Of a stretch of 64,000 bases of DNA, positions 12,170 through 22,449 are shown piece after piece. Location of the stretch: positions 7,688,001 through 7,752,000 of the forward strand of contig BSYQ01000001.1 in NCBI GenBank assembly GCA_030272585.1, in the 5' to 3' direction. Below the pieces are notes generated by a model. The model ran no database searches. It was not told the origin of the DNA and saw only the letters and a list, made by a program, of their open reading frames with translations. Numbering within the stretch: the first letter of the stretch is position 1; each line of letters begins with the position of its first letter. The stretch comes from Bryopsis sp. KO-2023 (taxonomy: Eukaryota; Chlorophyta; Ulvophyceae; Bryopsidales; Bryopsidaceae). Both the position numbers and the translations under genes were made by a program.

Positions 12170-13443
12170 TCAGTCAGACTCTGGCTCAGGAGCAAAAGAA
12201 GTGACCTGCAGAGAAACCATTTCCACCCACACACAATCATGCACAAGCCAATCGAACCAGGGCACTATATACAGCAAAGCCTGGTACCTCACTGCAATCA
12301 GGAAATCAACCATGCCAGGTCTGAGTATAATGTTGGGGAAGCAGCAAGCAGCGAAGTGTTTCACCTCTTCCAGCAAATCCTCCAAGACTTCGATGTCGTT
12401 GACACTGCACTGCTTCTCGCCACATTGAAGCAATGCTGGATCATCCACATACGTCAGGCAAAAGCAAACAAAATCCCCCGGCAGCCGACTCTTGATGTCT
12501 CTTTTTCCAGCATCGGCTCCATATTCCAACAACAAAGCCACACTCAATTCTGCACCATACGCTGCTGCTTCATGCAATGGTGTTTCACCCTGAGCATCCA
12601 ATCCATCGATTTCGGCCCCCGCCTCGAGCAAAATTTGAATTATGGCCGGGGTATCATGAACAGCTGCGATGTGCAACGGAGTTTCTTCGGAGGTGGCCGT
12701 CCTAGCATTCACATCACCCCCTGCCTTGATCAACTGCAGCAGAATCTCCACCTCTGCAAGCTGGGAAGCCATGTGCACAGGGGTTGCTCCGTTAGAGTTT
12801 TCCGAATTTGGATCTGCCCCTGCTTGAATCAGAACCTCCACGATGTCTTGATTGCCAATTATTACAGCCATGTGCAGCGGTCTTATTAGATTGTGGTCGC
12901 CCAGGGCTGCCTCCAATATTTCCTTCGAACTGGTCCCCACAACGCTTTTGATGCTTTTCAAGTCTTCTTCTTGAATTGCCTTGAAAAGCCTTTCTGCCCC
13001 CTGCACAGCACATTCCAAACCATCATGGTGTCAGACATGGAAAAGCAAACATAAAAACCCTTTTTTTTTTCTTCTTCTGATATCTGAAAGCAGCCATCTC
13101 TTTCATAATTTCAATTGTGATTGTGGTCATTAATGGAAACAGCCTTCCTTTGTTCATGAATGGGATCAGGAGAAAATGCCAAAAATAAAAAAAAATCATG
13201 CTGTATACCACGGAATCCGTCTTCTGGAGTATCTTCAGATCTCGATGTCCACGGCCAATTTCTGCATGGAGAAACACGGCATCAAAAACGGATCAGGACA
13301 AAGATGGGGGAAATTCGCGGGGGGGGGCGGCGGCCAGAGAGCATATTTCTTGGATTCAAGGCTCAGGAACACGATTCATCGTCACCTGCGCCACTCACTG
13401 CGCAGCATCCAATAAGAACGGACAACGGTAGCATAAATTGCAT
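12170..13443 (-). CDS. Ankyrin-repeat protein with signal peptide (paralogue 1)
   Basis: Exon 1 (13443-13386) encodes the hydrophobic leader MQFMLPLSVLIGCCAVSGA and ends in phase 1. Exon 2 (13261 to about 13209) encodes EIGRGHRDLKILQKTDS and ends in phase 0. Exon 3 starts at 13000 with GAERLFKAIQEED. Exon 3 carries about five ankyrin repeats (IRPLHMAVIIGNQDIVEVLI, GATPVHMAS, ETPLHIAAVHDTP, GETPLHEAAAYGAE). A donor-like GTGAAA follows LEDLLEE near 12257, at the same place as in the paralogue at 14-15.8 kb, so the codons down to 12170 may be intron read-through with the true 3' exon further left. Ankyrin repeats bind proteins; the leader implies entry to the secretory or plastid route. The partner is unknown. 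Confidence 0.65.
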
Positions 13444-14016
13444 GGCGACTGCGCCTTTCGACGAGGTGGATGTGCGTCGAAGAGACGCTAGTTGAATGTC
13501 TTTGCTGGGAACGTTGTCGACAACGTCCTCAGCCACAACGATGCAAGCATGCCGACAATTGATCTCGGAACAAAACACGCAGCAGGGCGCGTTGATGTGC
13601 CGCCGCCACTTGTCCCATCGAACAACAGACTCCGCTAGAACTGAATGGGGGCAGGGGTGGGTGTTGGAGACTTGGCGGGCTGGGGGGACGGTGGTTGCGG
13701 GGCTTTATTGGGTTTATTGGGCTCGACTTTGCATCTCAGATTGTGTTTTTGGGCTTTCTGACTGTTCGTTCTGGGACCAAAATCAGGGATCCTATTAAAA
13801 GCAATAAATATCATTACACCCCAACACCAAAAAGTCTTGAAAGATAACACACTAATCAAAGAATCGAAAACATGTCCACGCTGCTAATCACTCCTAAAGA
13901 AAATTTCCACCATGAATGGAGACTACTGAAGGTAAAGAAAGAACAGGAGCATCCCTCCATTATGCAGAATCCATCAAATGTCAAGAGATTCCTGTCAGAC
14001 ACCATCCTCTCCCGAC
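13444..14016. other. Spacer between the two ankyrin genes
   Basis: No gene is supported. It lies between the start of ankyrin gene 1 and the stop of ankyrin gene 2, which are head-to-tail on the minus strand, and should hold gene 1's promoter. Confidence 0.4.
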
Positions 14017-15837
14017 CTATCCCGAATTCTTATCTTTTTCCTTGAGTTCCTTGAGCTTTAATCTCAACCTGGCGGCCGGCGACAGAGGCAGATCTTCCTC
14101 CAGGTCAGATTCTGGCTCGGGTACTGGCTCCTTCCCCTTTTTCTTCTTATTTTCTCTGGCTTTTTTCTTCTTTGCACTCTCTTTCTTCTTAGTCTTTGGC
14201 TTTCGTTTTGGCTTCGACTTTGGTTTTGATTTTGGTTTTGGTTTTGGAAAAGTTGGGGATGATTTTGGAGACGAAGTTGCTCTTGCAAACAGGGACGGGG
14301 ACGGGGAAGGGAATGCCTTTGGTGAAGGGGATGGGGATGAGGATGGGGATCGGGAATTTTTCGATTTCCCTCCCCCTTTCACATTATCCCCAGACTTCGC
14401 ACCAGCCTAACCGCAACACCACAAACCCAAAACAGAAAACGTCACCACAGCATCTCGGAATACTCCCCAAGATTTACAGCACTATGTGAAGCAGAGATTA
14501 AGTCTTTTGAAGAAATCCTCAAAACTGTCGCATCATCCAACCTATTTTGTGAATCCTTTTGAGAAGTTTTCGTTGGATATGTTTCTATCTCTGGTTCTTT
14601 TTAGTTGGTTGGGTAATGTTGCGTCGTTGTGGGTGACTCACCGCTAATAAGACTCCACGGATCACCCTGTCATCAGCCGCTGTGCATGCCCCTGGAACAC
14701 ATTGGGCCAGCTGTGGATCTCCCACATATTTCACACACATACATGCCATGTCGAACGGTGTCCGACCCTCCAAATCCAATGCATTCACATCAGCCCCCGA
14801 GTCGATCAAGTACTGAGCCACCACCTCTGAACCATATGCCGATGCTTCATGTAAGGGGGTCTCTCCTTGCACATCCTTCGCATCCACCTTGGCACCGGCA
14901 TCTATTAATAACTCCACCACCCGGTGAGCATCATTGTAAGGTGCCAGATGCAGAGGCGTCTCCAAAGTAGAAGCCACAGCTTTGACATTCGCTCCGGACC
15001 GTATCAACAAGTTGACGATTTCCACATGACCAGCCTGTGCTGCGACATGCAGTGGAGTTACGAGAGCGTTATTTCTTGCGTTCACGTTGGAACCGCTGTC
15101 GATGAGCAGCTTCACTATTTTCCCGTTTCCTTGAACCACCGCCAAGTGTAGAGCTGCATCACCGCTGTCCTCTGCTTCAAATTCCAGGATTGGTTTCACA
15201 GGCTTACTGTTGAGCGCCGTCTGGATGCTGGCGATATCATTGGTTGCTATTCCTAGCCACAGCACGAGGACAGCTGCTTGCACCTTGCATTCATCCGAAA
15301 CACCAAAAAGGTTTACTGCATCTATTAGGAATATGTAATTATTGTTGTTATTGTTGTTACTGCATCAATTAGGAATTCTAATTCAAATCTCATCCACTTT
15401 GTGAAATCTCATCAACTTTGTGTGATCTCATCAATCCATATCACAAATGTATAAAAACGAAGTTGATTGTTGAATGTAGAAGTGATGACTAAAATCTGCA
15501 TTTAGGATTTCTCAAAGTGTTTCTTCTCAGAGTCATATCATCGATTCAGGATTTGACACAGACAATTCCCACGGGGACCACAAAAGATCCACCTCTGTTT
15601 TTTCACGTCACTCACTCGAACGTCTTCGTCAACTTGCAGCACATTCCGATAATGGCCCAGTGCGACTTCTGCAAACAACAAGAAACAAAAACTATTTCGT
15701 TGGGCAGAAGACGAAACACTGAGAAAAGCCAGCTTTCGTTTTTCGCTCTGGGCACCTTGCTGCACGCCGAGACCACTCGCGACGCTGAACAGAACAGCAG
15801 CAGCCGCAACCGCCGAGATCACACGCCCCAAGGGCAT
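14017..15837 (-). CDS. Ankyrin-repeat protein with signal peptide and Lys/Ser/Pro tail (paralogue 2)
   Basis: Exon 1 (15837-15756) encodes MPLGRVISAVAAAAVLFSV followed by ASGLGVQQ, a clear signal peptide, phase 1. Exon 2 (15668-15616) encodes EVALGHYRNVLQVDEDVR, phase 0. Exon 3 ends at 14642 and carries about five ankyrin repeats (DAALHLAVVQGNGKIVKLLI, TPLHVAAQAGHVEIVNLLI, ETPLHLAPYNDAHRVVELLI, GETPLHEASAYGSEVVAQYLI). Its 5' boundary near 15280-15320 is uncertain: the frame is open upstream, but the obvious acceptors do not give phase 0. Exon 4 (14406-14017) is a basic tail rich in K, S and P with acidic stretches (KPKSKPKSKPKRKPKTKKK; PEPESDLEEDLP). The exon phases and the short second exon match paralogue 1, so the pair arose by tandem duplication. 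Confidence 0.7.
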
Positions 15838-16398
15838 GCTGAGACTCAGAAGCAAATATCCGTTGTGTTTTCTTCCGAAAGCTGAAACCCTCCACGGAAA
15901 TTGGTGTGGCTTTTTCCCCCAATACGACCCAGCTGTAGATTATGGCACCAAATTCCTCATCACTCCACAAGCTTGGGTAATAAAAGTGTGTGATCCATAA
16001 CTGGATGGCTTCCAGTTGGGGAGACAGGGACCTCAAGCCACCCCAACAAACAAACCACACGCGAAGATGCCGCCCCAACACACACAGACACACACGAACA
16101 TCAAAAACAGAACTCAAGAGCGTCTTGCAAACCTCCCCCCCAAAATCACCGCATGCATTATTGTGATGTCGATAGATGGGGTCCATTTTTTCATTTTTTT
16201 TGTTGGCCAGATCGGACGGTCGTGGAGTTGACGGTGCAGTCCGAGCACAAATCCGACACAAGCATATAATCTATTGCCACCAACAAGCGTCGTGAAGACT
16301 AAGGTCGTCTCGCTGCTTTTTCCTGACTTTCGTCTGTGCGCGGTTGAATTCCGAATCTCCTGCTCCTTTTTTTGTGTGGAAACAGTCGCGCCGGTGAG

Positions 16399-19185
16399 AT
16401 GAGCCTCCGCCAGGCGTTGCGCCGGGGCCTTCCCGTATCGTCCCGCTATTTCGCGCCCAAGCAAACCGCTGGGTTCAGTGCGGCTGCTGCGGAGGTGAAT
16501 TTCTGGAACGCACCCGTGTCGACGCGATCAAACCTGTCAATTTTCACTTGGACAATGCCACAGAACCGTCGTTTTGCACAACAAGACGGATCTTTCCCCC
16601 TTTCGAGTGCGTCGTTGTAGGATGTTGGTGATTTCGCTTCTAACTTGGGCGGCTTGCCGGTGATCTGACAGGATAGTCCCAGCGCCCATGAACCGTACTC
16701 GTACGTTCCGCCTGGAAGGAACCATCTCCACGTCCCTGGTGCGTTCTGACTGTCGTAACAAAATGCTTTTATCATCGAGTTTCTGGCTTTTTTATCGCCG
16801 TGCATAACGCCGCAGACGCATGTCCTTGGTTTATCTCCACGTTTCCAAAACCTTTCGTCAAGCACAACGCATGTCCAAAATAGAATCTCCTTGCACCGCG
16901 TTAACGGATGAACGGTGTCGATGGCCTCGACGATAATTCGGCTCGTGGCTTCGATCTTGGTGTGCCATTGAACGGCCTAGAAAGATCTACTACCGAAGGA
17001 CCCACAGTGCTGAGAGGTGTCGCCACACGTTGCAGGTCCCGTGAATATTCCACAAAGTGTGCTGCAAGCGATGCAAATGCCCGGGCAAAATCACAGGGAT
17101 CCTTTCTTTCAACCAATTTTCAGAAAGCTTCTCCAAGACGTCAAGTTCCTATTCGGAACCACCAAAGCAACCAGCTTCATTTTTTCGGGCACCGGCACCG
17201 GGGGATGGGAGTCTGCCCTGACCAACACTCTTTCCCCAGGGGACAAGGTCGTCGCGTTTCGATACGGGCTTTTTTCACACTTGTGGATAGACATGATGAG
17301 GCGGTTGGGTTTGGACGTCCGCGTGGTGGATGAGCGATGGGGGGATGGGGCCGACGAAAACAAGCTGGAGGAGATTTTGAGGGAAGATACTGAGAAGAAA
17401 ATCAAAGCAGTGTGTGTGGTGCACAATGAAACCACCACGGGGGTCACCAGCGACATCGGGGGATGCAGGAAAGCCATGGAAGCTTCCTCCCACCCTGCTC
17501 TGCTGATGGTGGATGGGGTTTCGTCCATCGGAGCTCTAGACTTTCAGATGGATAAGTGGGGAGTCGACATTGCGATCACCGGTTCGCAGAAAGCGCTGTC
17601 CATGCCGACGGGAATTGCGGTGGTGTGCGCCTCCGACAAAGTACGATATGAAATGAAGAATGAAATGAAATTGTTGAGAAATGCATCCCCCCAGTGAAAA
17701 TTCAATCCGTGGTTCACCTCCAAATCACCTCAAGAACTAAACTCCACTTGGTTGTGGGAATAATGATAGGAAAATGTCGAAGAAACCAAGGGGTGCAAAA
17801 AAGGTAGCAATAATTAGTGTTATTTTTTCCCGAATAACGTAGTTTTTTATTATACAGAAAGTCAGAATAAGTGACTTGTACCGTTACGTCTAGTTGCCAA
17901 ATCAGAAAAGCTTGAGGGAAAAACCGAAAAAGGCTGTGGAGAATATGCATATGTGAAAGTAAATTATTCTCAGGGGGAATCATTACTTAATTGAATGTTG
18001 ATGTTTTAGGCACTGGAGGCAAGGAAAACCGCCACTCTCCCTCGGGTATACTACGATTGGGATGACCAGTTGAAAACAAATCCAGAGGGGAACACCCCAT
18101 ACACCCCCAGCTTGCATCTCCTTTATGGATTGAGGGAATCTCTACGCCTTCTGAAGCAAGAAGGGATGGAGAACGTCGTTGCCAGGCACAAGAGGTTGGC
18201 CACAGGGACCAGGAAAGCTGTGGAGGGGTGGGGAATGGAGCTGTTGTGCAAGACTCCCAGATGGATCAGTGATACTCTGACTGTCGTCGAGACTCCAGGG
18301 GTGGACAGCAACAAGGTGGTGAAGAATGCGTATTCCAAGTACAACCTCTCCCTCGGAATTGGACTGTTCCAGGTGAGCCGAATTTTCTTGATTTTTTTTA
18401 TGAAGAGGGTCTTCTGGCATAAATGTGAATTTCTAGAACTTTGTAGTTAGTGACAAGACAACCCCCCCCCCCCACCACCAAAAAAAAAATATATATATAT
18501 AAAAGTGAAGGGAAAAGAACTCTCATTTTTAAGCACGGAGAAAAGAAAAGCAGTCGCAATCCTTGTCGAAAATGGTGCCAATTTTTTGAAAGGCCCCAGG
18601 AGTTTCGGGGATTGCTCCACTGAATTTGGGGGGCGATATCTTCTCTTGAGAAAAGGATAAACCTTTTAACAACGAGTCATCCCATTGCTGATCCTTAGTC
18701 AAAAATCATGCTTGCAAATAGCACTTCATCAAGCCATCTTCTCTTGTTTATTTTGTACCCATCAAAAGAACGCTGCAAAAAGACTGCCGAGTGCATACCA
18801 AGCACTTGCAAATTCTGCCGTGCACAACTTAGATTTTTTTTTTATCTTCATGGGGTGGTGGGGTTATATTTCTGTTATGGGAAAGGGGAATAAAAATAGT
18901 GGTTGAATCCCCCGAATTTGAACTTTGATGCATTGATGGTATTGCATTGGGTTTTCTGATGTGTGTTGTTTTTCTTTTCTTTCCCAGGTGAATGGAAAGG
19001 TTTTCCGAATTGGGCACTTGGGAAACATGGATGAATTGATGGTATGCAGTGCCCTATCTGGAACCGAAATGGCACTCATCGACTCTGGAGTAAAGGTCAC
19101 CCCAGGAAGCGGTGTCGGACGTGCGATCGAGTATTTCCAACAAACCAGCTCATGCATTCCCACCAGAGAAAGTGGGCTTCCATGA
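16399..19185 (+). CDS. Serine/alanine-glyoxylate aminotransferase, probably mitochondrial
   Basis: This is a PLP class-V aminotransferase of the plant AGT1/SGAT type, which transfers amino groups to glyoxylate to form glycine in photorespiration. Clear exons are 17036-17640 (GPVNIPQSVLQAM; SGTGTGGWESALTNTLSPGD; VVHNETTTGVTSDI; LLMVDGVSSIGALDFQMDKWGVD; ITGSQKALSMPTG, where K is the PLP lysine), 18010-18372 and 18988-19185 (VFRIGHLGNMDEL). Introns are GT-AG. Exon 1 (16399-16494) encodes MSLRQALRRGLPVSSRYF and then AAAAE, an Arg-rich mitochondrial-type presequence. The junction from exon 1 (phase 0) to 17036 (phase 1) needs a short extra exon; a 13-base candidate ACGCATGTCCTTG lies near 16816-16828. 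The C-terminus ends RESGLP and lacks a peroxisomal SRL/SRI tripeptide. Identity is firm; the 5' model is tentative. Confidence 0.85.
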
Positions 19186-20264
19186 AAAAAAAGGGGGGGG
19201 GGAGAATTTAAAAGAGAGGAAAAAACAAAAAAGAAACAAAAAAGGGGGAAAAATCCTAGAGGAAAGAAGAAAATTTGCACACGCCCTCATCCAAGCACTG
19301 ATATTGCTTGCAATTCTTATTGCTAGCTTTTCTCTTGTTTTGGTTTGTACAAAAAAAGAAAAGAAAAAAAACACAACAAAAAAGAAAAGAAATTGGTTGC
19401 CTAAGGGATATAGGCCTGAGTGAGAATGATTCTTTTTTTATTATTATTTTGATACACTGCATTGATTCTTTCTATGTAATTTTTTTTTTCCTTTTTGAGA
19501 AAGCAGCATTTATTTGTTGTTTGGAGTGGCCACGAGTTGATTTGTGTTTGTTTTGTTTTAAATAGCGTGGGGATTTTGTCGCTAGGAAATTCTGGTGTGT
19601 GAATGGCTTCGATGGACAATCATTGTTGTTTCTGTGCCAAGATTGTCAATTAATCTTTACAAGAGTCGAATATCAAATTCCATGGATGTGGGTGGGTGGG
19701 GTATATTGACCTGACTTTTTTGTTTTTGTTTTTCCGTTGCTGGGGTTTATTCTGTGGTCACTCCCAAGCGACCTTGGAAGCAAAGGACAATTTTGAGTTG
19801 CATCTTGTCAAGTTCTGAGTTTTAACCTTGCCTTGTTGACTGGATTTTGGCTGCAACGGAATTGTCTGCTGTGCCATCATGTTGTGTCCTATGGGGGGTT
19901 GGGTTGGTGAGAAATCCTATCTCTTATGCACACACTGATAACACTGCGATTGTGGGGATGCAATGTGGTATTGTCCCTGTCAGGGAGCTACAACCCCTTC
20001 TTGTTGTGATATGAAAACGGCCAAAACTGGCAGTTTGTTTGCTTGGAAAAAAGACCCGCACTGTTTAGCGAAAACACTGAGTGCAGTATGTTGAGATCAC
20101 CTCAAAATGTAACAAAGAGAAAGATGCCGTCTCGGGAACCAAACCAATCACCCCAACTGCCTTCTTGAAACAAGCCTTATCAAGCCTTATTCTTCACATT
20201 CTTATTCACGCAGAATATCAAAATCTCAACCCCCCCCCCCGAGCCAGAATCAGCGGGAATGCAT
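19186..20264. other. 3' flank and spacer
   Basis: Low-complexity A/G- and T-rich DNA follows the aminotransferase stop. No gene is supported. Confidence 0.5.
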
Positions 20265-21482
20265 TCACATCCTTCTCAGATGTGTCACATGCGCCTCAGG
20301 GGGTAATTTTACCGGTCTCCTAGAATCACATTGTCCATCCCAACAAAAGAGGGCGTTGTTCTGAGCGCTGCTCAAGGACTGTCGAGTGCAAGATTCCGTG
20401 TTCCCTTGCAAGAAATCCCTTGCCTTTGCGTAGCCATGGTCGACTCTGACATGACCAGGCAACGCAGGCACTTTCTCCAAATAGGACGCTTGAACTGTGC
20501 CCTCATAGCCAGACAACACCTCCTTCGCAGTTTCCTGGATCATGCTAATCGATCGCAGAACGCTCGTGTAGTCCGTCAAGCCACGGGTGCGATTCTTTAT
20601 CTTGTCTGGAACGGAGCTGAAGTGGTTGTGCACTTCATGTTCGTTTCTTGCATGCGTACTGGTGTATGTCCGATTCTTGACGCCAGAGACACAAAGCGCA
20701 GTTATTGTCGGTTCAATACGCTTCACATCTTGTTTCTGTAGCTACAGGAAGTTTGACGATAGGAAGAGCAAAATAAGGCTCCGTTTCTACCTTGATGTTG
20801 TGCATTGTCACGTTGAAGCCCTGGTAGGGAGGCGTCGCGCCACTCTTGTGCTGGGCGGAATATGACAGGGGCAGTCTCTGCCACACTGCAGTTCCATCCC
20901 CCTGCCTGCTGGCATTAAAGTTGCCAAACGGTCTTGGGAGTCCACCGCCACCCACACTGCTCTCAGCTATGGCAATAAGATCTGTTGAGTCGACAGTATG
21001 CTCTGGTTTTCCAGGACGTGGATGCACGATCGAAAAGGGAAGACTGTCACTTTTTGGTGTCGAGGGATTGGGAGGGGGAGACAACAGGCGCTTGTATGTG
21101 GCTGGATCGATTGCTTTCCCAAAATTGATGGAGAGGTCTCGCCCTCTGAGGAATGACCTTGCATGGAGTGCGGCCCCCGAGCTACAAGAAGACACTGCAC
21201 AGAGTAAGTGATTTCCTACTCAGCGCCACAGTAATTGATGCGCATATGGCATACCAACTGCGCTGATCAAGGGATAGACTTAGAGATTTTTGACAAACTG
21301 CTCAGACCGTTTGTTGATGACTTTTGCGATGATGCTGTGTGAGTCCTGCCGTTCTGGACCTCCTGGCTGGGAGCGTGTCTGCGCATCCACGCCGCAGTTT
21401 TCCGTGCTTCATGTTCTACACCCTCCGCCTTTCTACTCAACACGACGCAGTTTGCGGGCAAGCGCGCGTTTTGTTTCGTCAT
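20265..21482 (-). CDS. Unrecognised multi-exon gene
   Basis: At least two and probably three exons on the minus strand. A first piece (21482 leftwards) starts with ATG and reads MTKQNARLPANCVVLSRK. A second starts after a TGTGCAG acceptor near 21195 and runs through LHARSFLRGRDLSINFGKAI and SVGGGGLPRPFGNFNASRQG to MHNIK. A third begins KQDVKRIEPTITALCVSGVK after a short in-phase intron of about 55 bases and runs to LSSAQNNALFCWDGQCDS, with a donor-like GTAAAA soon after, so it may continue leftwards. No known domain is recognised and there is no membrane segment. Frame continuity across the predicted splice and the composition argue for a real gene. Exon 1 to exon 2 is not resolved. Confidence 0.4.
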
Positions 21483-22449
21483 TGAAGTCTACACGTTGAC
21501 TTGGTGAGACCAACTGCGCGCTCCCAGTGAAGAGAAAACAATACCAACTGTGTTCCCAGAAAATCACCACCCTACATCAGCCAGACTGGTAACACAAGCG
21601 ACAACGAACAAAACCACAACCAAAAATAATACAAGCGCAGAAGCCCAACGACCAACGACAACGAACACGCGGAGGCGGTAACCCAATCTGATCGGTCTAA
21701 CCACGCTGGCTCCTCAACATCTCCAACCCGTAAACACTTGTTTACACACATACACGAATGCCACGGATTCACTTTGGGTGGTGTAACACCACTGATGTTG
21801 TCACAATAGGCTGTCAGTTGGTGCAGCGTTGACTTCGATTGACGGTCGCCCCGTTAATTTTCCCACCCCCCTGATAGCAAAGCCCACGAGCAGACAAGAC
21901 TCTCGTCAGCTTGGTCCGAATGTCTCGGTCCTTGTTCATCTCTATGAGTCTCAATAAAAATGGGGTGGAAGTGTCGTTGATCATAGCTTCTGGAGTTGCC
22001 ATCAAAGCAAGAACATAAACTGATCAGTTGTCATAACAAGCGTTTGGCAGAGCGCAGCCTTTGTCGCCAATATTGGAAGACGTCCGATGGAGATTATTAT
22101 CTGTATGACTCCTATAAAATCAATAAGTGGGTAAGCGGGGTATGACAGTTTAGAGGTCGTTACTCGACTTTTCACAGGTTACTGATATCTGCACAAAGGT
22201 CACAGCAGCAGCTATTGTTGCTGAACATCCCATGGGATGTTCAGCAAGAATAGCTGCCCAGATATTCCACCATCCTGACATTCCACACTGCGTCGTCAGG
22301 TGGGGTGTTGGAGGAGTATCTCGAATTATATTTGGCATAGTGGATGTGACTGAAGAATAATAAGCGCAGAAAAACTGGTACAAGCGGACTGTCCACCATA
22401 TCCCTTCCCCAAAACCACCTAACACAACGAAGCTGCAGCGCGCGACAGA
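21483..22449. other. Spacer with a large palindrome
   Basis: No gene is supported. It contains the probable promoter region of the thioredoxin-NifS gene and the palindrome at 22208-22257. Confidence 0.5.
22208..22257. repeat. 50-bp near-perfect palindrome
   Basis: Two 25-base arms meet at CCCA/TGGG with no spacer and a single mismatched pair. The right arm contains GGGATGTTCAGCAAG, which recurs at 53071 and, with changes, at 57423. It lies about 190 bp upstream of the thioredoxin-NifS start codon. It could be a short terminal-inverted-repeat remnant or a strong cruciform. Confidence 0.85.

Noticed and set aside
14017-14406. Stand-alone lysine-rich gene
   Set aside because: It starts at an in-phase TTAG acceptor and joins the ankyrin exon ending at 14642, so it is better read as that gene's last exon.
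16446-16865. Minus-strand 139-codon frame upstream of the aminotransferase
   Set aside because: It overlaps the leader exon and first intron, has no recognisable family, and its extent is explained by chance openness.
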